A DNA stretch of 64,000 bases from Planktothricoides raciborskii GIHE-MW2 (GTDB taxonomy: Bacteria > Cyanobacteriota > Cyanobacteriia > Cyanobacteriales > Laspinemataceae), in the NCBI RefSeq assembly GCF_040564635.1, contig NZ_CP159837.1, positions 2,963,001-3,027,000 on the forward strand. The letters are read 5' to 3'. Shown here piece by piece: positions 1-10,458 of this stretch. The notes under the pieces were generated by a model. The model did no database searches and was not told the origin of the DNA. It saw only the letters and a list, made by a program, of their open reading frames with translations. The translations under genes and the position numbers were made by a program. The first letter of the stretch is position 1. Each line of letters opens with the position of its first letter.

Positions 1-1650
1 TATATGTCCATCCTACTGGATATGCCCCTACGAGACGTAGAACAAATCGTCTATTTCAACTCCTACGTCGTCCTCAGTCCGGGGAACGCGGAAAACCTGG
101 CTTATAAGCAACTACTCACAGAAGACGAGTGGATGCGGATTGAAGATGAAATGTATGTGGAAGATTCCGACCTAGCCGGAATCGAAGTAGGCATTGGCGC
201 CGAGGCAGTGCAGCGGTTGTTGCAAGACTTGAACTTGGAGCAAGAAGCCGAATCCTTGCGCGAAGAAATTGCCAACTCCAAAGGCCAAAAACGGGCAAAG
301 CTAATTAAACGCTTGCGGGTAATTGATAACTTTATTGCCACAGGTAGCTGCCCCGATTGGATGGTATTGGAATATATCCCGGTGATTCCTCCAGACCTGC
401 GCCCAATGGTGCAGTTAGACGGGGGTCGCTTTGCCACCAGTGATTTAAATGACTTGTATCGGCGCGTAATTAACCGCAATAATCGCCTCGCCCGGTTGCA
501 GGAGATTTTAGCCCCAGAGATTATCATCCGTAATGAAAAGCGGATGCTCCAAGAAGCCGTCGATGCCCTGATTGATAACGGTCGCCGGGGCCGCACGGTG
601 GTGGGGGCAAATAATCGTCCCCTGAAGTCCCTGTCAGACATTATTGAAGGGAAACAAGGTCGTTTTCGGCAAAATCTCCTGGGAAAACGGGTGGACTATT
701 CTGGCCGTTCGGTGATTGTGGTCGGCCCAAAACTGGCCATTCACCAGTGTGGTTTACCCAGAGAAATGGCGATCGAATTGTTCCAACCCTTTGTAATTCA
801 TCGGTTGATTCGCCAAGGACTGGTGAACAATATTAAGGCGGCGAAAAAACTGATTCAACGGGGCGACCCAACGGTCTGGGATGTGCTCGAAGATGTGATT
901 ACCGGCCATCCGGTGCTGTTAAACCGTGCCCCGACGTTGCACCGTTTGGGGATTCAAGCCTTTGAGCCGATGCTGGTAGACGGACGAGCGATTCAGTTGC
1001 ACCCCCTGGTCTGTCCGGCATTTAATGCGGACTTTGATGGCGACCAAATGGCTGTCCATGTCCCCTTGTCCTTGGAAGCTCAAGCCGAAGCCCGTTTGTT
1101 GATGCTGGCTAGTAACAATATTATGTCTCCAGCGACAGGTCAGCCGATTGTGGCGCCTTCTCAGGATATGGTGTTGGGCTGTTATTATTTGACGGCAAAT
1201 AATCCCCAGGGTCAAGAAAGTGCTGGCAAGTATTTTGCCAATATGGATGATGTGGAAGTTGCCTACGACCAGAAACAGGTTTCTTTGCATACTTTGGTCT
1301 GGGTGCGCGTTGACCCAGAGATGGAGATGGAAACCGATAAGCCAGAAGAACCACCGGAAGTTACCCAGTATCCAGATGGCACGGTGTTAAAGCTTTATTG
1401 GATGCCGTTAGAGATTAATTTGTTGCCTCAGTTGACCGAAGCACCCCAGCAAATACAGCACTCTGATGGCACCGTGGAGCAATTGACCAGTTTGTCCCGG
1501 GTAATTACTGATGCTACAGGTCAGGTGATTGCGTCTTATATTAAGTCTCGCCAAGTTCGAGAAGTTAAAGGACGGCCAGCTTCTCAGTATATTTTGACTA
1601 CCCCTGGGCGGATTATCTTAAATCAGGCGATCGCCCGCATTTTGGCTTAG
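1..1650 (+). CDS. rpoC1: RNA polymerase gamma subunit RpoC1, 5' end cut by the window
   Basis: The reading frame is open from the first base, and family members carry roughly 75-110 more residues upstream, so this is a 5'-truncated gene and not a start at base 4. It encodes the N-terminal half of bacterial beta prime, which in cyanobacteria is a separate gamma subunit. The catalytic Mg-binding motif NADFDGDQ is at about nt 1024-1047, and the clamp/rudder segment containing [16 protein letters not shown] is at about nt 685-735. The C-terminus carries an extension after the catalytic double-psi barrel that looks typical for cyanobacteria. rpoC2 follows after 99 bp, so the two are surely cotranscribed (rpoB would lie upstream). 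Confidence 0.97.
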   Translation, partial: YMSILLDMPLRDVEQIVYFNSYVVLSPGNAENLAYKQLLTEDEWMRIEDEMYVEDSDLAGIEVGIGAEAVQRLLQDLNLEQEAESLREEIANSKGQKRAKLIKRLRVIDNFIATGSCPDWMVLEYIPVIPPDLRPMVQLDGGRFATSDLNDLYRRVINRNNRLARLQEILAPEIIIRNEKRMLQEAVDALIDNGRRGRTVVGANNRPLKSLSDIIEGKQGRFRQNLLGKRVDYSGRSVIVVGPKLAIHQCGLPREMAIELFQPFVIHRLIRQGLVNNIKAAKKLIQRGDPTVWDVLEDVITGHPVLLNRAPTLHRLGIQAFEPMLVDGRAIQLHPLVCPAFNADFDGDQMAVHVPLSLEAQAEARLLMLASNNIMSPATGQPIVAPSQDMVLGCYYLTANNPQGQESAGKYFANMDDVEVAYDQKQVSLHTLVWVRVDPEMEMETDKPEEPPEVTQYPDGTVLKLYWMPLEINLLPQLTEAPQQIQHSDGTVEQLTSLSRVITDATGQVIASYIKSRQVREVKGRPASQYILTTPGRIILNQAIARILA

Positions 1651-1680
1651 AAACCCAGCCTTGGAAATTCGGAAAAAAAC

Positions 1681-1713
1681 CGGGTTTCTGGAGGGTTTCT
1701 GGAGGGTTTCTGG
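1681..1713 (+). repeat. Short direct repeat between rpoC1 and rpoC2
   Basis: Three near-perfect copies of an 11-base unit, GGGTTTCTGGA, fill a third of the rpoC1-rpoC2 spacer. The unit is related to the dispersed GAAACCCGGTTTC palindrome seen at 11480-11544, 38238 and 57340. Confidence 0.7.
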
Positions 1714-1749
1714 AAACACAACTAACTAAGAGAACTTAAGAGAATTAAG

Positions 1750-4700
1750 ATGCAAAAAATCCGTTTTCTCAACCGAGTTATTAATAAAGGGCAGCTAAAA
1801 AAGTTAATGGCCTCAGCCTTTATTAATTATGGGACGGCTCGTTCAGCCCAGATGGCCGATTGCTTAAAAAATTTAGGATTTCACTACGCTACAAAGGCAG
1901 GAGTTTCTATTAGTGTAGATGACCTAAAAGTTCCGCCGTCTAAACGGAAATTACTCCTAGAAGCAGAACAGGAAATTTCTGAAACCGAAGCCCGTTATAG
2001 CCGAGGAGAAATTACCGAAGTCGAACGATTCCAGAAGGTAATTGATACTTGGAATGGCACCTCTGAAGCTTTGAAAGATGAAGTGGTGAAATATTTCCGC
2101 GCTTCTGACCCGCTCAATAGTGTCTATATGATGGCATTTTCTGGCGCCCGGGGGAATATTTCTCAGGTGCGGCAGTTGGTGGGGATGCGGGGTCTGATGG
2201 CTAACCCCCAAGGGGAAATTATCGATTTGCCGATTAAAACTAATTTCCGCGAAGGACTGACGGTGACGGAGTATATTATCTCCAGTTACGGGGCGCGGAA
2301 AGGTTTGGTGGATACCGCTTTGCGGACGGCAGATTCGGGGTATTTGACCAGACGTTTGGTGGATGTGTCCCAAGATGTGATTGTCCGGGAGGTGGACTGC
2401 GGCACGGAACGCGGCATTGTTCAGCGGGCCATGACTGATGGTTCTAAAATCTTGATTCCTTTGAAAGACCGGCTGCTGGGGCGGACGGTGGGCAAAGATG
2501 TGCTCCATCCCCAAACCGGAGAGGTTTTGGTAGCCCGAAATCAGGTGATTACTCAAGAGTTGGCTGGGGTAATTGATAAGGCAAAGGTGCAAGAAATATT
2601 GCTGCGATCGCCCCTAACTTGTGAATCGCCCCGGTCGGTCTGCCAAACTTGCTACGGCTGGAGTTTAGCCCATGCTCACTTGGTAGACCTGGGAGAAGCG
2701 GTGGGGATTATTGCTGCCCAATCCATTGGCGAACCAGGAACACAGTTAACTATGCGGACATTCCACACCGGAGGGGTCTTTACCGGAGAAGTAGCCCGCG
2801 TGGTGCGATCGCCAATGGCGGGAACGTTGCGCTATGACAAACAATTGCGGACTAGACCATTCCGCACCCGTCATGGAGATGATGCCTTTGTGGTAGAAAA
2901 TCTCACTGGGGAAATCGTGGTGGTAGGGGCAGGAAATGCAGAGGAACAAAGTTTCACCGTAACCCAAGGGACAACAATTTTAGTCAAAGATGGCGGCGCC
3001 GTAATCAGTGACCAAATCTTGGCGGAAGTGCCTTTTTCGGGACGCACCGCCCGGAAAAATACAGAAAAAGCTACTAAGGATGTGGCCTCGGATTTGTCTG
3101 GAGAGGTGTTGTTCGCCGATGTGGTGCCAGAAGAAAAAGTTGACCGCCAAGGAAACTCCACCCGGATTGCCCAGCGCGGTGGTTTGCTGTGGGTTCTCTC
3201 CGGGGAAGTTTACAATTTACCCCCAGGGGCAGAGCCAGTAGTGAAAAATGGCGATCAGGTGGCTTATGGCACTACTTTGGCCGAAACTAAGCTGGTTACG
3301 GAAAATGGCGGGGTGGTGCGACTGCCTGCGGAATGTCCAGAAGGAGAAATCCCCCGCGAGGTGGAAATTATTACCGCTTCGGTGGTGCTCGACCAAGCGA
3401 AAGTCAGAGAGGAATCTTCCGCTGGTCGGGAAATGTACATGATCGAAACAGTCCACGAGCAGTTATTTTCTCTCAAAGCCGCCCCAGGGACTAAGGTTCT
3501 TTCTGGGCAAGTGGTGGCCGAACTGATTGACAATACCTATCGCACCCAAACCGGCGGCATGATTAAATATGCCGGGGTGGAAGTGGCCAAGCGGGGTAAA
3601 GCCAAACAGGGTTATGAGGTGGTCAAAGGGGGTACGCTGTTGTGGATTCCCGAAGAATGCCATGAGGTGAATAAGGATATCTCTCTGTTGCAGGTGGAAG
3701 AAGGTCAATATGTGGAAGCCGGCACAGAGATTGTTAAGGATATCTACTGCCAAAATAATGGGGTAGTGGAAATTGTCCAGAAAAACGATATTCTGCGCGA
3801 GGTGATTATTAAGCCCGGTTCAATTCATATGTCCGATGACCCAGAGGAGATGATGAACCTGGATGGTCAGTTCGCCCAAGCGGGTGAGGAAGTTCTGCCC
3901 GGACTGGTGGCAGAAAACCTGAGTTATTTGGAATATGTGGAAACTACCGAAGGGGCAGCTATCTTGCTCCGCAAGGTAGAAGAGTTTGCGGTTCCCGACG
4001 AGCCGTCGGTGCCGTCCCAAGAGTCGATCGCCGATAGTACCGGGCGATCGCAGATTCAGTTGCGTTCGGTGCAGCGGATTCCCTACAAGGATGGCGATCG
4101 GGTTAAGTCCGTAGAAGGACTGGAACTGCTGCGAACTCAGTTGGTGCTGGAAATTGGCAAAGATGTGGCTCAATTGGCCGCCGACATTGAAATTGTCCCC
4201 GATGAAGAAGATGAAACTATCAAGCGCCTACAGTTGGTGATTTTGGAATCATTGGTGATTCGTCGGGATGTGATGGCCGATGCCACCAGCGGCAGCACCG
4301 TCACTCGCTTATTGGTGAAAGATGGCGACCAAATTGAGCCGGGTGCCTGTGTAGCGCGGACAGAAATTTTAGGTAAGGAAGCTGGGGTGGTGCGCGGTAT
4401 TCGTCAAGGGGCGGAAGCTGTGCGCCGGATTTTGGTGATGCGATCAGATGACCAAAAAACTATTTCCGTGCCGACTAAACCTAAAGTAAAAGTGGGCGAC
4501 CTGGTGGTGGCCGGAACCGAAATTGCCCCGGGCGTGCCTGCGGAGATTTCTGGGGAAGTTTTACAGGTTAATCCGTCGGCGACGGATTCGGGCAGCAGTT
4601 CGGGGGGCAGTTCGGGGGGCAGCTATCAGCTATTGCTGCGAGAAGGCCGTCCCTATCGGGTGTCCTCTGGTGCGGTGTTGCACGTGGATGATGGGGCACT

Positions 4701-5919
4701 GGTACAGCGGGGCGATAACCTGGTGTTGCTGGTGTTTGAACGGGGTAAGACCGGGGATATTATCCAGGGTTTGCCTCGGATTGAGGAATTGCTGGAAGCC
4801 CGCAAACCCAAAGAATCTTGCGTGTTGGCCAAGCGCCCCGGTACTACAGAGGTGGTCTATGACCAGGATGAAAATGTCGAGGTCAAAGTCATCGAAGATG
4901 ATGGCACGGTGACAGAGTATCCCATTAGCCCCGGGTTGAATGCGATCGTTTCAGACCATCAATTAGTTGCCGCTGGGGAAGCCCTGACTGATGGGCCAAT
5001 TAATCCCCATGAGTTGCTAGAAATTTTGTTTAACTGGCAGCGGGAACAAGTGGGGAATTTTGAAGCCGCGTTGAACAGCTTTGAACGAGTGCAGCACTTC
5101 TTGGTGAATGAGGTGCAGTCGGTGTATCAGTCTCAGGGGATTGATATTTCCGATAAGCATATTGAGGTGATTGTGCGCCAGATGACCAATAAGGTGCGGA
5201 TTGATGACGGCGGCGATACCACCATGTTGCCGGGAGAATTGATCGAACTACGTCAGGTGGAACAGGTGAATGAGGCAATGTCGATCACTGGCGGCGCCCC
5301 GGCAGAATATACGCCAATGCTGTTGGGGATTACTAAGGCTTCGTTGAATACCGATAGCTTTATTTCCGCAGCTTCTTTCCAAGAAACTACCCGCGTTCTG
5401 ACTGAGGCGGCGATCGAAGGTAAGTCCGACTGGCTGCGCGGTTTGAAAGAAAACGTGATTATCGGGCGGTTGATTCCCGCTGGTACGGGCTACAACGCTT
5501 ATGACCAACTTGCTGGTGCGATCGATGTGGAACCGGACGATGAGGATATTATCGAAGATTACTTTGATGACGACCAGACCGGCTTGCTAGACGACCAGAC
5601 AGCCCGCAATTATGGCGCTTGGGCGGAAGATGAGTCTGGGCTGACCTTGGTAGGCGAAGAACCCGGAAAAAATCGGTTTTCGACTTTGAGTTACGACGAA
5701 GAGTCAGAATTTGACTTGGGAAGTTCGGCGACGACTCGCAAGTCTAAGGGACGCGGGAAAACCAGCCAAAAAGGTCGGCGAGCAGGGCGATCGTCTCGGT
5801 TTGTATCGATTGTTGACAGCGATGAAGATTTGCTGCCACAAATCCTTGATGATGAGGATTTAGATGATAAGGATGACGATTTCTTTGATGATGATTTCGA
5901 TGAGGACGACGATATGTAA
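1750..5919 (+). CDS. rpoC2: RNA polymerase beta prime subunit RpoC2
   Basis: C-terminal half of beta prime, 1389 residues, within the usual cyanobacterial size range. Bridge-helix and trigger-loop signatures are visible: [20 protein letters not shown] at about residues 132-151 and [20 protein letters not shown] at about 320-339. A very large central insertion (about residues 350-980) of repeated beta-rich modules matches the cyanobacterial SI3 insertion. The end is conserved ([13 protein letters not shown] near residue 1238), followed by a lineage-specific tail rich in Arg/Lys and then a run of Asp/Glu. The start ATG follows an AG-rich stretch ending about 4 bp upstream. Part of the rpoB-rpoC1-rpoC2 operon. 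Confidence 0.98.
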   Translation: MQKIRFLNRVINKGQLKKLMASAFINYGTARSAQMADCLKNLGFHYATKAGVSISVDDLKVPPSKRKLLLEAEQEISETEARYSRGEITEVERFQKVIDTWNGTSEALKDEVVKYFRASDPLNSVYMMAFSGARGNISQVRQLVGMRGLMANPQGEIIDLPIKTNFREGLTVTEYIISSYGARKGLVDTALRTADSGYLTRRLVDVSQDVIVREVDCGTERGIVQRAMTDGSKILIPLKDRLLGRTVGKDVLHPQTGEVLVARNQVITQELAGVIDKAKVQEILLRSPLTCESPRSVCQTCYGWSLAHAHLVDLGEAVGIIAAQSIGEPGTQLTMRTFHTGGVFTGEVARVVRSPMAGTLRYDKQLRTRPFRTRHGDDAFVVENLTGEIVVVGAGNAEEQSFTVTQGTTILVKDGGAVISDQILAEVPFSGRTARKNTEKATKDVASDLSGEVLFADVVPEEKVDRQGNSTRIAQRGGLLWVLSGEVYNLPPGAEPVVKNGDQVAYGTTLAETKLVTENGGVVRLPAECPEGEIPREVEIITASVVLDQAKVREESSAGREMYMIETVHEQLFSLKAAPGTKVLSGQVVAELIDNTYRTQTGGMIKYAGVEVAKRGKAKQGYEVVKGGTLLWIPEECHEVNKDISLLQVEEGQYVEAGTEIVKDIYCQNNGVVEIVQKNDILREVIIKPGSIHMSDDPEEMMNLDGQFAQAGEEVLPGLVAENLSYLEYVETTEGAAILLRKVEEFAVPDEPSVPSQESIADSTGRSQIQLRSVQRIPYKDGDRVKSVEGLELLRTQLVLEIGKDVAQLAADIEIVPDEEDETIKRLQLVILESLVIRRDVMADATSGSTVTRLLVKDGDQIEPGACVARTEILGKEAGVVRGIRQGAEAVRRILVMRSDDQKTISVPTKPKVKVGDLVVAGTEIAPGVPAEISGEVLQVNPSATDSGSSSGGSSGGSYQLLLREGRPYRVSSGAVLHVDDGALVQRGDNLVLLVFERGKTGDIIQGLPRIEELLEARKPKESCVLAKRPGTTEVVYDQDENVEVKVIEDDGTVTEYPISPGLNAIVSDHQLVAAGEALTDGPINPHELLEILFNWQREQVGNFEAALNSFERVQHFLVNEVQSVYQSQGIDISDKHIEVIVRQMTNKVRIDDGGDTTMLPGELIELRQVEQVNEAMSITGGAPAEYTPMLLGITKASLNTDSFISAASFQETTRVLTEAAIEGKSDWLRGLKENVIIGRLIPAGTGYNAYDQLAGAIDVEPDDEDIIEDYFDDDQTGLLDDQTARNYGAWAEDESGLTLVGEEPGKNRFSTLSYDEESEFDLGSSATTRKSKGRGKTSQKGRRAGRSSRFVSIVDSDEDLLPQILDDEDLDDKDDDFFDDDFDEDDDM

Positions 5920-5955
5920 TTCGTTGGGCAAATAGTGAAGAGTAAATAGACGTAG

Positions 5956-5980
5956 GTTGGGTTTCGTGCCTCAACCCAAC
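5956..5980. other. Hairpin after rpoC2
   Basis: An 8-bp inverted repeat, GTTGGGTT and AACCCAAC, with a 9-base loop lies 37 bp after the rpoC2 stop. It has no T-run, so it is not a textbook terminator. A related sequence occurs near 30965, so it may be a dispersed element. Confidence 0.4.
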
Positions 5981-5998
5981 TTGCAGAGAGTAAAGAGT

Positions 5999-6247
5999 GA
6001 ATAGTTAAGAGTGAAATGAAATATCACTATTCACTCTTCACTATTCACTCTTAACTTTTCACTATTCACTCTTAACTTTTCACTCTTAACTTTTCACTAT
6101 TCACTCTTTACTCTTAACTTTTCACTATTCACTCTTAAATTTTCACTTTTCACTCTTAAATTTTCACTTTTCACTCTTTAATCTTAACTTTTCCCTCTTA
6201 ACTTTTCCCTCTTAAATTTTCACTTTTCACTCTTAACTTTTCACTGT
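5999..6247 (+). repeat. Heptanucleotide-type tandem repeat array (STRR)
   Basis: About 250 bp of degenerate pyrimidine-rich heptamers, mainly TTCACTC, TTAACTT and TTCACTA, fill the spacer between rpoC2 and the metal-sensor gene. The + strand is almost free of G. Short tandemly repeated heptanucleotides are a known feature of filamentous cyanobacterial genomes. I see no gene in 5920-6257. Confidence 0.85.
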
Positions 6248-6257
6248 CTAAATCACC

Positions 6258-6635
6258 ATGAATCACCATGACCACAATCAGAAGAATCATATACACGAGG
6301 AAAATCAAGAAAAAGACGGGGAAATTGCCGGTGTGGACGAAAAAAGGTCTGATTCCTCTCATGTTCATGTTCATAGTGAGGAATCTTTGCGGTCAATTGT
6401 TAATAGATTATCCCGAATTGAGGGACATATTCGGGGGATTAAAACAATGGTTCAAGAGTCGCGTCCTTGTCCAGAAGTGTTGATTCAAATTGCGGCAGTC
6501 AGAGGGGCTTTGGATAAGGTGGCTAGGGTGATTCTGGATGAACATTTAACGGATTGTATTGCCAGAGCCGCTCTTGAAGGGAATATAGAACAGGAAATTG
6601 AAGAATTAAAGGCGGCTCTTGACCGTTTTTTATGA
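6258..6635 (+). CDS. CsoR/RcnR-family metal-sensing repressor, InrS-like
   Basis: A 125-residue four-helix DUF156-family repressor. The metal-site pattern is Cys71, His96 and Cys100 (the H-x3-C pair lies in DEHLTDC), which is the CsoR/InrS thiolate-imidazole set. A His-rich N-terminus (about nine His in the first 40 residues, including HVHVH) resembles the cyanobacterial nickel sensor InrS and suggests nickel or copper sensing; the metal cannot be decided from sequence. Such proteins release DNA on metal binding and control efflux genes, but no efflux transporter is adjacent here. The start is the first ATG after the repeat array; I see no clear ribosome binding site. Confidence 0.85.
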   Translation: MNHHDHNQKNHIHEENQEKDGEIAGVDEKRSDSSHVHVHSEESLRSIVNRLSRIEGHIRGIKTMVQESRPCPEVLIQIAAVRGALDKVARVILDEHLTDCIARAALEGNIEQEIEELKAALDRFL

Positions 6636-6824
6636 AATGTTATTTGTTGGGTAGGGATTCTTTGTTTGTTGGGGAACGGGGAACGGTTATCAGGAGCCAC
6701 TGCGATCTTGGGGTCTCCCCAAGTCTAGCAAGTGGCGTGGAACGGGGAAAGTGAAAAGTGGTAGGGGCTTTCTGGCCATATAGCCTGACGGATTATGCTT
6801 CGCAAGGACGCCCGTACAAAAAAA

Positions 6825-6910
6825 ATATCACTCTTCACTATTCACTCTTCACTATTCACTTTTCCCTCTTCACTCTTCACTATTCACTCTTCACTTTTCA
6901 CTTTTCCCTA
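6825..6910 (+). repeat. Heptamer repeat array between convergent genes
   Basis: A second pyrimidine-rich array of TTCACTA, TTCACTC and TTCACTT units, like the one at 5999-6247. It sits between the convergent metal-sensor gene and egtB and ends about 13 bp from the egtB stop codon. Confidence 0.8.
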
Positions 6911-6922
6911 CACCCTCTCTTT

Positions 6923-8269
6923 TTATTTGGCACAGCGAAATCCGACAAAGATTTGCCGAATCCAAGGCTGATACCAGTTGCGAAAACTGCCCCGAATAAC
7001 CCAAGGACGAGTGACACAACTACCGCCTCTAAGGACTTGGTGTTGATTGTCAAAATATGTCATGGAATATCCCGGATAGGGATAAGCTTCAAAACCTGGA
7101 TATCCGGCAAATTTGCTGGCTGTCCATTCCCAGGCGTTGCCCATCATGTCATAGCAGCCGTAGGGACTGATGCCCTGTGGGTAGGCATCGACTGGGGTGG
7201 TGGGGGGATTAAAGGGGGAGTTAAGAGAACGATTGTGGTTACAAAGGTGCGGTTGAGGGGGTTCTTTGCCCCAGGGATAGATTTGCTTTTGTTGGGTTTT
7301 TGGATTCCAACAGGCGGCTTTTTCCCATTCCGCTTCCGTGGGTAGTCGTTTGCCGACGAAGTTGCTGTAGGCTTCGGCTTCATACCAACTGACGCCACAG
7401 ACTGGGTGGAGATCGAGGGAGTCAGAAACCGGCTTTATTTCAGAGAAATCCGGTTTCGTCCAGTATAGGGGTTCGGTGATTTGTGCTGCTTGGCGCCATT
7501 GCCATCCTTCTTTTGACCAAAATTCAGGATTTTGGTAGCCTCCATCGCCGATAAATTGGCGATATTGACCTCGGCTTACTGGGTAGCGATCGATGTAGTA
7601 TGTGGGCAAATACTGAAGATGACGGGGGCGCTCGTTGTCGAGGGCGGCGATCGCATTTGACCCTTGGGCAAATTCACCCGCAGGAATTTCTATCATTTCG
7701 TCCAGGACGGGTTCAGAAACCGAGTCAGAAACCTGGTTTCTTGTCTGGTTCTTTTGGAGTTGTAGCAGAAACAAAATAGTTTCACAGTGTTGACTTTCAT
7801 GTTGGACGATGAAGTGCCAAAGCCTTTCTTGACTGTCTATAGGCGCAATTTCTAGGTACTGCAAGACTTTTTGCCGAATGAGTTCTAGGTTTTGGCAGGT
7901 TTCTGCTAAGGTGGGCAGGTTAATTCGTTGATTTTTCGGTAAGCCATCGGCAGCATAAAGTTGATGATATTGAGGAAACATCGGTGGCTGTTGAGCGCAA
8001 TGTTGGAGCAACCATAAGGCTTCGGTGTGGCCAATGTGACCTAGGTGCCAGCCTACGGGACTGAAGTCGGGGTGGATGTGCTGACAAAATATTTCATTAT
8101 TTAAGGAGGCAAAAATTTTTAGGGTGCTGGCGCGGCATTGCTGCATTGCTTCCCGGATTTGCGATCGCGATGACTGGGTAAGCGATGACTGGGTAAGCGA
8201 TGACTGGGTGGGCGATGACTGGGTGGGCGATGACTGGGTGGATAGGTTGGACTCAGATGGGTAGGACAT
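6923..8269 (-). CDS. egtB: EgtB-like non-heme iron sulfoxide synthase (DinB plus FGE domains)
   Basis: About 448 residues. EgtB oxidatively couples a thiol (gamma-glutamylcysteine or cysteine) to hercynine in ergothioneine synthesis. The N-terminal DinB-like helical bundle shows the iron ligands: a first His in WHLGHIGH (about 75-81) and the HESQH pair at 157-161. The C-terminal half is a formylglycine-generating-enzyme fold ending in GFRCAK. I chose the ATG at 8269 because GGAG lies 4 bases upstream and the longer frame would run 164 bp into egtC; the chosen start overlaps the egtC stop by 17 bp, as in a translationally coupled pair. Residues 11-37 are low-complexity Ser-Gln-Thr pentapeptides. 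The substrate could differ (SenA or OvoA-like enzymes share this fold). Confidence 0.8.
   Translation of the reverse strand: MSYPSESNLSTQSSPTQSSPTQSSLTQSSLTQSSRSQIREAMQQCRASTLKIFASLNNEIFCQHIHPDFSPVGWHLGHIGHTEALWLLQHCAQQPPMFPQYHQLYAADGLPKNQRINLPTLAETCQNLELIRQKVLQYLEIAPIDSQERLWHFIVQHESQHCETILFLLQLQKNQTRNQVSDSVSEPVLDEMIEIPAGEFAQGSNAIAALDNERPRHLQYLPTYYIDRYPVSRGQYRQFIGDGGYQNPEFWSKEGWQWRQAAQITEPLYWTKPDFSEIKPVSDSLDLHPVCGVSWYEAEAYSNFVGKRLPTEAEWEKAACWNPKTQQKQIYPWGKEPPQPHLCNHNRSLNSPFNPPTTPVDAYPQGISPYGCYDMMGNAWEWTASKFAGYPGFEAYPYPGYSMTYFDNQHQVLRGGSCVTRPWVIRGSFRNWYQPWIRQIFVGFRCAK
8164..8240. repeat. 15-bp in-frame tandem repeat in the egtB 5' end
   Basis: About five copies of GCGATGACTGGGTGG/AAG encode repeated Ser/Gln/Thr pentapeptides before the DinB domain. 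The unit is a multiple of three, so copy-number change would keep the frame. Confidence 0.8.
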
Positions 8270-9071
8270 GGGTCTCCATATTTTCTGTGATGGTGAGAAA
8301 ACTTTGTGGGGCACAGAGATGCCAATCCCCAATGAATAAGGGTTCTGAGGCAATGATGGCAGAGTGGGGAAAGGAGTTATGGTGAGATAACCAGTAAAGG
8401 GTTGGGGGTGTGGCACCTAGGGAGTAGCGAGTAGCAACAAGTTCCCGTCCGTTGCTGATGATTAGGTTGGCGGATATTTTGGTGGGGTTTGAGTTGGCTA
8501 GGTGGTTAAGGCTGTGTATGGTGTCTTTCAGGGCTGCGGTGATTTGAGCAATGTTGGCAGGTTGCTGGGGGCTATGGGCATTGCTGCGAGTTTGTAAGTG
8601 GTGGATGAATAGGGCAAAGATATGTTCTGAGTCGGTGCTGCCTTGTATGAGTTGGTAGGCGGTGTCGTTGAGGCGATCGCGAATTGGTCGGTAGAGAGTT
8701 TGGCGGAAGTTTTCAATAAATCCGTTGTGGGTGAAAAGAAGACGGCCATGCTTGAAGGGCTGGCAGTTACTCAGGTCTACGGGTTGTCCGGCGGTGGCGC
8801 TGCGAATATTAGCAAGTATGCAGCCTGACTGGATGTAGCCGCTGAGTTCTGGGAGGTTGATGTCACTCCAGATGGGTAGGATGTTTTTGTATATAAAGGG
8901 GTCGGTTTCTGCGGTTGAGTGATACCAGCCAATGCCAAAGCCATCAGCATTGACGACTCCAGAAGTCATTTCTCGCGGCTGATAGCTTTGAACAATTAGA
9001 GAGTGTTCTGGTTGGTTTAGTAGGCGATCGAGGGAAATTGGTTGCCCTAAGTAGCCGAGTAAGCGACACAT
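8253..9071 (-). CDS. egtC: Class II glutamine amidotransferase, EgtC-like
   Basis: 272 residues starting MCRLLGY, so Cys2 becomes the N-terminal nucleophile of an Ntn-hydrolase after Met removal. The NADGFGIGWY and RSATAGQPV segments and FTHNGFIENF match the EgtC/GAT II family. EgtC removes the glutamyl group from gamma-glutamyl-hercynylcysteine sulfoxide. It is the first gene of a two-gene operon with egtB, whose start lies inside its last codons. Having egtC next to an EgtB suggests the gamma-glutamylcysteine route, but egtD is not in this window. The alternative is an uncharacterised GAT II amidase. Confidence 0.82.
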   Translation of the reverse strand: MCRLLGYLGQPISLDRLLNQPEHSLIVQSYQPREMTSGVVNADGFGIGWYHSTAETDPFIYKNILPIWSDINLPELSGYIQSGCILANIRSATAGQPVDLSNCQPFKHGRLLFTHNGFIENFRQTLYRPIRDRLNDTAYQLIQGSTDSEHIFALFIHHLQTRSNAHSPQQPANIAQITAALKDTIHSLNHLANSNPTKISANLIISNGRELVATRYSLGATPPTLYWLSHHNSFPHSAIIASEPLFIGDWHLCAPQSFLTITENMETHVLPI

Positions 9072-9076
9072 AATTT

Positions 9077-9127
9077 TGTTGTTGGTTGTTGGTTATTGGT
9101 TATTGGTTGGTGGTTGTTGGTTGTTTG
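9077..9127 (+). repeat. TTGTTGG heptamer repeat upstream of egtC
   Basis: Degenerate TTGTTGG/TTATTGG heptamers directly upstream of the egtC start. The same family is at 11828-11880, 26750-26920, 37868-38108 and 53069-53100. Confidence 0.75.
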
Positions 9128-9229
9128 GGTTGGCTGAACCTGTTTGAGTTTGGCAAAGCATTGTACGACATAGAGGGAATTTTGCTGGAAAAGCGATCGC
9201 ATATTTTTAGATTTACTTGACTAATGGGG

Positions 9230-9258
9230 TTGACATAATACAGTATGTGCTACATAAT
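9230..9258 (+). promoter_or_regulatory. Predicted sigma-70 type promoter of the RNA island
   Basis: TTGACA (9230-9235), a 17-bp spacer and CATAAT (9253-9258), giving a start near 9265. It would drive the 53-codon ORF at 9306 and the nucleotidyltransferase at 9498. The stretch 9128-9229 holds a HIP1 site and nothing else I recognise. Confidence 0.45.
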
Positions 9259-9305
9259 AATACATAGCCTTCCAGCACATAACCAGCACATAAAAGCACG
9301 ATTTT

Positions 9306-9467
9306 ATGGTTGAGACGGTCTATTGGTCGCAAGGTGCTTGGTCGGAAGGTGCTTGGTCGGAAGATGATTTGATGCAATTCAAGAGCGGTTTAAACTGGCG
9401 ATCGCGATATCAAACCAGCTTGATTATTCCTGAACTCGCCAACCCCCAAAGAACCAAGAACAAATAA
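9306..9467 (+). CDS. Possible 53-residue protein upstream of the nucleotidyltransferase
   Basis: Open frame from ATG 9306 to TAA 9467, starting MVETVYWSQGAW and containing a duplicated GAWSE pentapeptide (15-bp direct repeat GGTGCTTGGTCGGAA). It lies just after a good promoter and 30 bp before the next gene in the same direction. I do not recognise it. It may be a genuine leader peptide gene, a decayed fragment or chance. Confidence 0.25.
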   Translation: MVETVYWSQGAWSEGAWSEDDLMQFKSGLNWRSRYQTSLIIPELANPQRTKNK

Positions 9468-9497
9468 CTGTCTAACAAATAACTAAAACTAAAATAG

Positions 9498-10267
9498 ATG
9501 AATCATAAAAATCAGGATTTATTAAAAGTGCTTAATCGTCAGCCCTATCCTTTGCTATTTATAACCATTAGTGGCTCACATTTATATGGATTTTCATCGG
9601 CGGATTCGGATTATGATTTACGGGGGGTGCATATTTTACCCATCCGGGAAATTATTGGATTAAATCCCCCAAAAGAAACCATAGAAATCTGTGAAGTTCA
9701 AGAACATGGATTACCAGTTGATTTAGTCACTCACGAAATCAAAAAAATTTTTGGACTTTTTCTGAAAAAAAATGGCTATGTTTTAGAACATTTGTATTCA
9801 CCTCTGGGGGTGATCCACACTCCGGCATCCGAAGAAATCAAAGAACTAGCCAAAAGTTTTATAACTCGTCACCACGCCCATCATTATCTGGGATTTGCTC
9901 GGAACCAATGGAAATTGTTTGCACAAGACAATCCACCCAAAATCAAGCCACTACTCTATGTATTCCGAGTTTTACTTACCGGGATTTATTTAATGCAAAC
10001 TGGTAAAATAGAAGCAAATATTATCGAATTAAATCAAGAGTTTAATCTCAGTTATATTGCTGATTTAATTGCGAGAAAAACCGAGTCATTGGAAAAATCT
10101 GTCCTTGCCTTGACCTAGGCTTCTACGAATCAGAATTTCAGCGACTTTCCTGGGAATTAGAAAAAGCTTATGATAAAAGTCACTTACCGAATGAACGAAG
10201 TTCTAAAATTTTACTCAATGATTGGTTGATTAGAGTGAGATTAGAAAATTTTTCTGGTTTTAATTAA
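9498..10267 (+). pseudogene. COG3541-type nucleotidyltransferase, broken by a frameshift near the C-terminus
   Basis: The first 206 codons (9498-10118) encode a nucleotidyltransferase: the GSHLYGF helix-turn, the SADSDYDLRGV metal-binding Asp pair and a conserved EHGLPVDLVTHEIKKI strand. The frame then stops at TAG 10116-10118. Another frame (codon starts shifted by -1) continues without a break as LDLGFYESEFQRLSWELEKA to ...SKILLNDWLIRVRLENF and stops at 10265-10267; this is the expected C-terminal end of the family. A single-base loss near 10098-10106, or a sequencing error, explains the split. Members of this family occur in phages and next to RNA ligase or RNA repair genes (from memory). 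A truncated product with the intact catalytic part could still be made. Confidence 0.75.
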
Positions 10268-10393
10268 CAAGATATTTTTCTGTCTAATTATTAAATTATA
10301 AGCAATTAATTATAAGCAATATTTATTTTTTTATTCAGTAATAATTAACCATTCAACAACAAAAAACAATTGGGGAATAAATATTAGACTAAA

Positions 10394-10425
10394 ATTTTAT
10401 CGTTATTTAACAATAATGATAAAAT
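10394..10425. promoter_or_regulatory. Operator-like inverted repeat before the 243-residue protein
   Basis: Arms of 14 bases (ATTTTATCGTTATT and AATAATGATAAAAT, one G-T mismatch) with a 4-base loop, ending 33 bp before the start codon at 10459. There is no GC core or T-run typical of a terminator, so an operator or an mRNA leader hairpin is more likely. The rest of 10268-10458 is very AT-rich with no other visible feature. Confidence 0.45.
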
Positions 10426-10458
10426 ATCTAAATTAATTTATAAACAGGAGATGGAATA

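Noticed and set aside
4-1650. Taking ATG at base 4 as the true rpoC1 start
   Set aside because: The frame is open to base 1 and the family has about 75-110 more residues upstream.
5999-6247. CRISPR array
   Set aside because: Units are 7 bases, degenerate and without unique spacers; no cas genes.
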